Shown piece by piece: positions 14,834-14,915 of a DNA stretch of 14,915 bases. Numbering within the stretch: the stretch's first letter is position 1; every line of letters starts with the position of its first letter. Both the position numbers and the translations under genes were made by a program. Location of the stretch: the NCBI GenBank assembly GCA_002314595.1, contig DCGP01000027.1:1-14915 (forward strand), written 5' to 3'. This DNA comes from Clostridiales bacterium UBA1775. GTDB lineage: Bacteria; Bacillota; Clostridia; Monoglobales; Firm-18. The notes beneath the pieces are model-generated. The model searched no databases. It was not told the DNA's origin and saw only the letters and a list, made by a program, of their open reading frames with translations.

Positions 14834-14915
14834 GGAGGCTGATAACGTGAAAGTTCCTTTCCCGTTATGCCTCCGACGGATTTAATTGCACCTGCGAAAT
14901 TTTCAGACCTTTGGT
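14834..14915. ncRNA. Possible structured RNA or leader, cut by the window end
   Basis: The last 82 bases are about 46 percent GC by hand count, against very AT-rich flanking intergenic DNA. They contain a long hairpin. GGAGGC (14834-14839) pairs with GCCTCC (14869-14874), and ATAACG (14842-14847) pairs with CGTTAT (14863-14868), with a 2-nt bulge. An inner AAAG/CTTT may form as well. No open reading frame of note covers it on either strand. A GC-rich paired island without coding potential suggests a riboswitch, small RNA or leader, but I recognise no family. Strand is undecided: no strong promoter precedes it on the plus strand, and no T-tract follows the hairpin on either strand. Confidence 0.4.

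Overview
The window looks like the chromosome of an AT-rich, endospore-forming Firmicute of the class Clostridia. The signs are sporulation genes (spoVAD, spoVAE, spoVT), a ClpE-type unfoldase, TTG starts behind strong Shine-Dalgarno (SD) sequences, TTGACA/TATAAT-type promoters, and a low GC content (about one third, judged by eye). The species cannot be named from this sequence.

Layout. Positions 1-158 hold two minus-strand tRNA genes, Arg(TCT) (cut by the window edge) and Gly(TCC), behind a perfect consensus promoter. Positions 287-2565 are a minus-strand pair: pgeF (YfiH/YlmD family), then an orphan peptide-type solute-binding lipoprotein translated from an SD inside the pgeF stop region. 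Reading divergently, 2665-4043 is spoVAD-spoVAE, whose products belong to the spore dipicolinate channel; spoVAC is not beside them. Positions 4133-6403 encode ClpE with its own promoter and a terminator that lies inside the end of the convergent DUF1893 gene (6496-6915, minus).

The most distinctive region is 7037-13217: a TetR-family regulator, then an RND/MMPL-type membrane exporter and, one nucleotide after it, a 1028-residue surface protein with a signal peptide, two blocks of GLUG repeats around a long coiled coil, and a C-terminal membrane anchor. The exporter ends in an unusual tail of tetrapeptide repeats resembling a tiny bactofilin-like beta-helix. A 27-bp perfect palindrome, probably at least a terminator, separates the regulator from the exporter promoter. 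I read this as one regulated envelope module; its substrate is unknown.

After a strong terminator come spoVT (13326-13871, plus), a late-sporulation AbrB/GAF regulator, and a convergent PhnP-like metallo-beta-lactamase-fold hydrolase (13914-14735, minus), with a shared terminator between them. The last ~80 bases are GC-richer than the flanking intergenic DNA and fold into a clear hairpin; they may be the 5' part of a structured RNA cut by the window end.

Most intergenic gaps contain recognisable promoters or terminators, and no gap above 300 bases lacks a gene. There are no insertion sequences, CRISPR arrays or phage genes.
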